Shown here in pieces: positions 52,475 to 55,182 of a stretch of 55,182 nucleotides of DNA. The stretch's first letter is position 1, and each line of letters begins with the position of its first letter. The position numbers and the translations under genes were made by a program. The stretch is from Prochlorothrix hollandica PCC 9006 = CALU 1027 (GTDB lineage Bacteria; Cyanobacteriota; Cyanobacteriia; Prochlorotrichales; Prochlorotrichaceae). The stretch spans positions 3,360 to 58,541 of the forward strand of contig NZ_KB235941.1 in NCBI RefSeq assembly GCF_000332315.1. The letters are read 5' to 3'. The notes below the pieces were generated by a model. That model did no database searches. It was not told the DNA's origin and saw only the letters and a list, made by a program, of their open reading frames with translations.

Positions 52475-53341
52475 ATGCCCACATTAGAACGAGAGAACAC
52501 CTCCCCCCCAGCGTCAGCCGATCGCCCCACCCTAGCCTTGAACGATCGGCCCTTGACCATTGCCGGACGGATCTTCCGATCGCGCCTCATGACCGGCACC
52601 GGCAAATACCGCACCTTTGAGGAAATGGGCCAAAGCATTGAGACCAGTGGCTGCGAGATCGTCACCGTGGCCGTGCGGCGGGTCCAAACCCAGGCACCGG
52701 GCCATGGGGGACTGGCGGAAGCCATCGACTGGAGCAAAATTTGGATGCTGCCCAACACAGCCGGCTGTCAAACCGCAGAGGACGCAGTGCGAGTGGCTCG
52801 ATTAGGGCGAGAAATGGCGAAGCTCTTGGGCCAAGAGGACAATAACTTTGTCAAACTTGAGGTTATTCCCGATAGCAAGTATTTACTCCCCGATCCCATC
52901 GGCACCCTCCAGGCGGCGGAACAACTGGTCAAAGAAGGATTTGCAGTGCTGCCCTACATCAACGCTGACCCCCTCCTGGCCAAACGGTTGGAAGAGATGG
53001 GTTGCGCCACCGTGATGCCCCTGGGATCCCCCATTGGTTCAGGCCAGGGCATCCGTAACGCCGCCAATATCGGCATTATTATCGAAAATGCCACAATTCC
53101 CGTGGTAGTGGATGCGGGCATTGGCACCCCCAGCGAAGCAGCCCAAGCCATGGAGATGGGAGCCGATGCCTTGTTGATTAATACAGCGATCGCCCAAGCA
53201 GCCCACCCCGCCGCCATGGCCCAAGCCATGGGACTCGCGGCCCAAGCTGGGCGACTGGCCTACCTCGCTGGACGCATTCCCATCAAAGCCTACGCCAGCG
53301 CCAGTTCCCCCCTATCCGGCCTTGTGGGGCAGGAGGGTTAG
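52475..53341 (+). CDS. thiG: Thiazole synthase
   Basis: The product is 288 residues; the first ~20 are a variable extension before the TIM barrel. The Schiff-base lysine is Lys127 in [17 protein letters not shown]. Other family blocks: [44 protein letters not shown] and [20 protein letters not shown]. ThiG builds the thiazole phosphate of thiamin from deoxyxylulose phosphate, dehydroglycine and ThiS thiocarboxylate. No other thi gene is in the window, so it stands alone here. Confidence 0.96.
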   Translation: MPTLERENTSPPASADRPTLALNDRPLTIAGRIFRSRLMTGTGKYRTFEEMGQSIETSGCEIVTVAVRRVQTQAPGHGGLAEAIDWSKIWMLPNTAGCQTAEDAVRVARLGREMAKLLGQEDNNFVKLEVIPDSKYLLPDPIGTLQAAEQLVKEGFAVLPYINADPLLAKRLEEMGCATVMPLGSPIGSGQGIRNAANIGIIIENATIPVVVDAGIGTPSEAAQAMEMGADALLINTAIAQAAHPAAMAQAMGLAAQAGRLAYLAGRIPIKAYASASSPLSGLVGQEG

Positions 53342-53583
53342 GCTCGCCCCCTAGGGAGCTACCGCGTACCCATCACTCGAAGTATGGCTAATCCTCTGCT
53401 GCGATCGCCCGGTTAAACCCACCCCCAACCCCGACCCGGTGGGGAACAAGATGGCATTTCCCCCCAGAATTGGGGGCACCGAGGGTTCACGATCGGGGCT
53501 TCGAGATTTAGATCAATAGGTGGGTACACGGTACCCAGTCACCCCAGAAAGCCTGCACCATACCGTAAAGGTAGGGGCTGATC
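53342..53583. other. Intergenic, no gene seen
   Basis: GC-rich space after thiG with short palindromes (GGGTACACGGTACCC near 53522). No recognised repeat family. Confidence 0.3.
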
Positions 53584-53646
53584 GCTGAAAGCGGGACAAG
53601 ATGAACGGGATCGTTGGGCGCTCCGTGCCCCCCTGTCCTGGCTTAA
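53584..53646. repeat. Dispersed repeat CTGAAAGCGGGACAAG, inverted copy 2
   Basis: CTGAAAGCGGGACAAG at the left and CCTGTCCTGGCTTA at the right mirror the ends of the repeat at 38458-38517. Confidence 0.5.
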
Positions 53647-53848
53647 GTTGCTAGCCAATGGAGGGTCTGAGCATTTACAGTTTCTTGATATGAGTTGCTT
53701 CCCAAGCCCTAGGGCCGAGCGTTATGATAGGCGCAGATTAGGTTCGGTGGCCAAGGGTCTACGAGAGTTATGCTTTGGTTGGTATTAGTTTCGAGACTTA
53801 CCTCCGACTCCTATCGTTGCACACTATTCCAAGGTTAAGAGGTAAGCT
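53647..53848 (+). promoter_or_regulatory. Long leader region of the RNA-binding protein gene
   Basis: About 200 bp without other features precede the RRM gene. GAGGTAAGCT just before the ATG supplies a Shine-Dalgarno. A TATGAT box (53722-53727) could place the start of transcription about 110-120 nt upstream. Long structured leaders are usual for cold-responsive RNA-binding protein genes in cyanobacteria. Confidence 0.4.
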
Positions 53849-54139
53849 ATGACCGTTTACGTCGGTAATCTCTCTTATGAGGTTACAGAAACCGACCTGA
53901 ACAACGTGTTCACGGATTACGGTACTGTTAAGAAGGTTAAAGTACCCATGGACCGGGAAACAGGTCGGATGCGAGGCTTCGCATTTATCGAAATGTCTTC
54001 TGAAGAAGAAGAAGATAAGGCTATCGGAGAACTCGACGGAGCAGAGTGGCTAGGACGTACTCTCAAGGTCAATAAAGCTCGTCCTCGCACGGAAAATAAA
54101 CCGTCCGGGGGCAATTGGGGTGGAGATCGGGGCTTTTAG
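53849..54139 (+). CDS. RRM-domain RNA-binding protein (Rbp family)
   Basis: The product is 96 residues. One RRM spans residues 1-80: RNP2 is VYVGNLSY and RNP1 is RGFAFIEM. A short glycine-rich tail (SGGNWGGDRGF) follows, as in the cold-induced Rbp proteins of cyanobacteria, which bind mRNA and can help to place photosynthesis transcripts. It is monocistronic. Confidence 0.95.
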   Translation: MTVYVGNLSYEVTETDLNNVFTDYGTVKKVKVPMDRETGRMRGFAFIEMSSEEEEDKAIGELDGAEWLGRTLKVNKARPRTENKPSGGNWGGDRGF

Positions 54140-54362
54140 AAGATTCGTTAGGATCATTTGAAAGGATCCGTTAGGATCCATTAGAATCTAGGATCTAGGA
54201 TCTAGGATTCATTAGGATCGATGAAGCAATCCATGGCGTAACCCTGAGGGTTTCGGAACAGTCCCTAACGCTGCCCGGTATAACCCCTGATCAGAGGTTG
54301 CCCTGTCCCATCAGGTTGGAGTACTCTGTTCGGGCTGCTGCGGTAGTTTCCTAGGGTTTACC
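54140..54362. other. Intergenic with GGATC-type short repeats
   Basis: Between 54150 and 54225 short units such as GGATCCGTTA and TCTAGGATCTAGGAT repeat imperfectly. No gene seen. Confidence 0.4.
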
Positions 54363-54383
54363 GAAAATCTGGGTCTAAAGCCC

Positions 54384-54406
54384 CGTCCTTCTAGGACGGC
54401 TTTTCT
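54384..54406. terminator. Hairpin at the left end of the tnpB unit
   Basis: CCGTCCT / AGGACGG stem with CTTTTCTT after it on the plus strand. It contains the stop codon of the RHH gene and equals the hairpin at 24601. Confidence 0.6.
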
Positions 54407-54531
54407 TCCTGCAACCGATCTATCCAGTCTTCCACAAGCTGGGTCATCGTCTTCTCTCTCTGTTCCGCAATCCGCCTAAGCTTTGCCAACCTAGCGCCGG
54501 ACACCCTTAAACTGAGCCTTTCTTTCGCCAT
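54391..54531 (-). CDS. Small RHH DNA-binding protein divergent from tnpB
   Basis: The product is 46 residues: MAKERLSLRVSGARLAKLRR, IAEQREKTMTQLVEDWIDRL, QEEKPS. The strand ERLSLRVSG followed by two helices is a complete ribbon-helix-helix fold. It is transcribed away from tnpB, with only 34 bp between the two start codons, so it may repress both promoters. Its stop lies inside the hairpin at 54384-54406. It is deleted in the related remnant at 24585-24860. Confidence 0.65.
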   Translation of the reverse strand: MAKERLSLRVSGARLAKLRRIAEQREKTMTQLVEDWIDRLQEEKPS

Positions 54532-54565
54532 TGCGCCTACCCATCGTCTATCCATCTATGCTATC

Positions 54566-55182
54566 ATGGTTAGCATGAAAGTACGATACCAGTACCGAAT
54601 TTATCCGACACCGCAACAGGTCAAAGGGCTGAATCAGCTTTTTGGGTGTTGCCGAGTTGTGTACAACGACGCGCTGGCGATTGTGCGGTCAGTGCCGCAG
54701 GGCGAGAAATGGCCCAGCAATGCTGAACTGCAAAAGCTGGTGATCACTCAGGCCAAAAAGACGGCTGAACGGGAATGGTTGGCCGATGTGTCAGCCGTGC
54801 CCTTGCAGCAGTCGGTTCAGGATTTAGGTGCTGCCTTCAAGAACTTTTTTGAGAGCCGTAGCGGTAAACGAAAAGGGTCAAAGGTGGGCTTCCCTCGGCT
54901 GAAGCTAAAAACGGCCAATATCCGAAAAGACTTTCTGCACAAGACCACGACCCAGCTCATCCACGAAAATCAAGTGGTGGTGTTGGAGGATCTGGCGGTG
55001 AAGAATATGCTTGGTAATCGGAAGTTGGCACGGGCCATCAGTGAGCAAGGTTGGGGCACCGCACGAACCATGTGTGAGGCCAAGGCCAACAGGGTTAATG
55101 ATCGAGAGGTCAGGATCATCAGTCGGTGGGAGCCAACCAGTCAGATCTGTTCTGATTGTGGCTTTCGGTGGGGCAAGGTTGC
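54566..55182 (+). pseudogene. tnpB: TnpB (IS605-type) with internal deletion, runs off the window
   Basis: The visible part is 205 residues, starting at 54566 or more likely 54575 (MKVRYQYRIYPTPQQVKGLN). N-terminal family features are present (FGCCRVVYNDAL, then KVGFPRLK). The sequence then jumps directly to NIRKDFLHKTTTQL, skipping the ~130 residues that normally hold the OB-like segment and the first RuvC Asp (DxG). The RuvC Glu (VVVLEDLAVKNM) and the start of the zinc finger (SQICSDCGF) remain. Without the first Asp it cannot be an active RNA-guided nuclease. The frame is intact, so a truncated protein may still be made. Confidence 0.85.

Overview
The window is a chromosomal segment of a cyanobacterium. 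The evidence is a set of lineage-specific genes: ndhN (subunit N of NDH-1), acsF (oxidative Mg-protoporphyrin monomethyl ester cyclase), psbI (photosystem II), a CpcS/CpeS-type bilin lyase, an LptD-like outer-membrane protein of the cyanobacterial type, a pyrF-pyrE fusion, and dense GCGATCGC-type (HIP1-like) octamers. Most of the DNA is GC-rich. The accessory islands at about 2.9-3.6 kb, 4.5-5.9 kb and 48.5-50.7 kb are visibly AT-richer. A filamentous or Prochlorothrix-like genus is possible, but the genus cannot be fixed from the sequence alone.

Layout. 0-7 kb is an accessory, decaying region: an MscS-type channel gene cut by a repeat, an HPt protein, two broken copies of an alpha-amylase 3' part flanking a small aspartyl-protease gene pair with an integron attC-like site, then a TcmP / three-Cys-motif (DUF5131) pair arranged tail to tail. 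7-22 kb is mostly housekeeping and signalling: a glycosyltransferase, a PAS histidine kinase, rnhA plus bilin lyase, pyrFE, a response regulator, a lytic transglycosylase, a PhzF-like protein, ndhN, a coiled-coil nuclease-like protein, a DICT-GAF kinase, a rhomboid protease and a TM2/HhH protein. 22-36 kb holds acsF, psbI, the LptD-like gene with two cyanobacterial hypothetical genes, grxC-gshB, an RHH protein, a GAF kinase, a candidate small RNA and htpX. 37-47 kb holds an MBL-fold protein, pyrophosphatase, a duplicated-domain protein, a gene split by a miniature transposon, a PKHD dioxygenase and metH. 47-55 kb holds an ATP-grasp ligase pseudogene, an AlbA/Schlafen-like plus ParA-like two-gene operon, a cyanobacterial hypothetical, thiG, an RRM RNA-binding protein and a defective tnpB unit.

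The striking feature is repeat load. There are nine copies of a ~103-bp TA-flanked palindromic MITE, at least six members of a second MITE family with GTAAYTATTCAGG ends (two with perfect target duplications, one of which splits a gene whose frame can be restored), a third small MITE, an internally deleted IS605-type element matching the tnpB locus at the right edge, a compound repeat at three loci, and many 12-17 bp minisatellite arrays, several lying just upstream of start codons.

The best candidates for undescribed biology are the TcmP/DUF5131 pair, the AlbA-ParA operon, and the attC-flanked aspartyl-protease cassette. All three look horizontally acquired; their functions are inferred, not shown.
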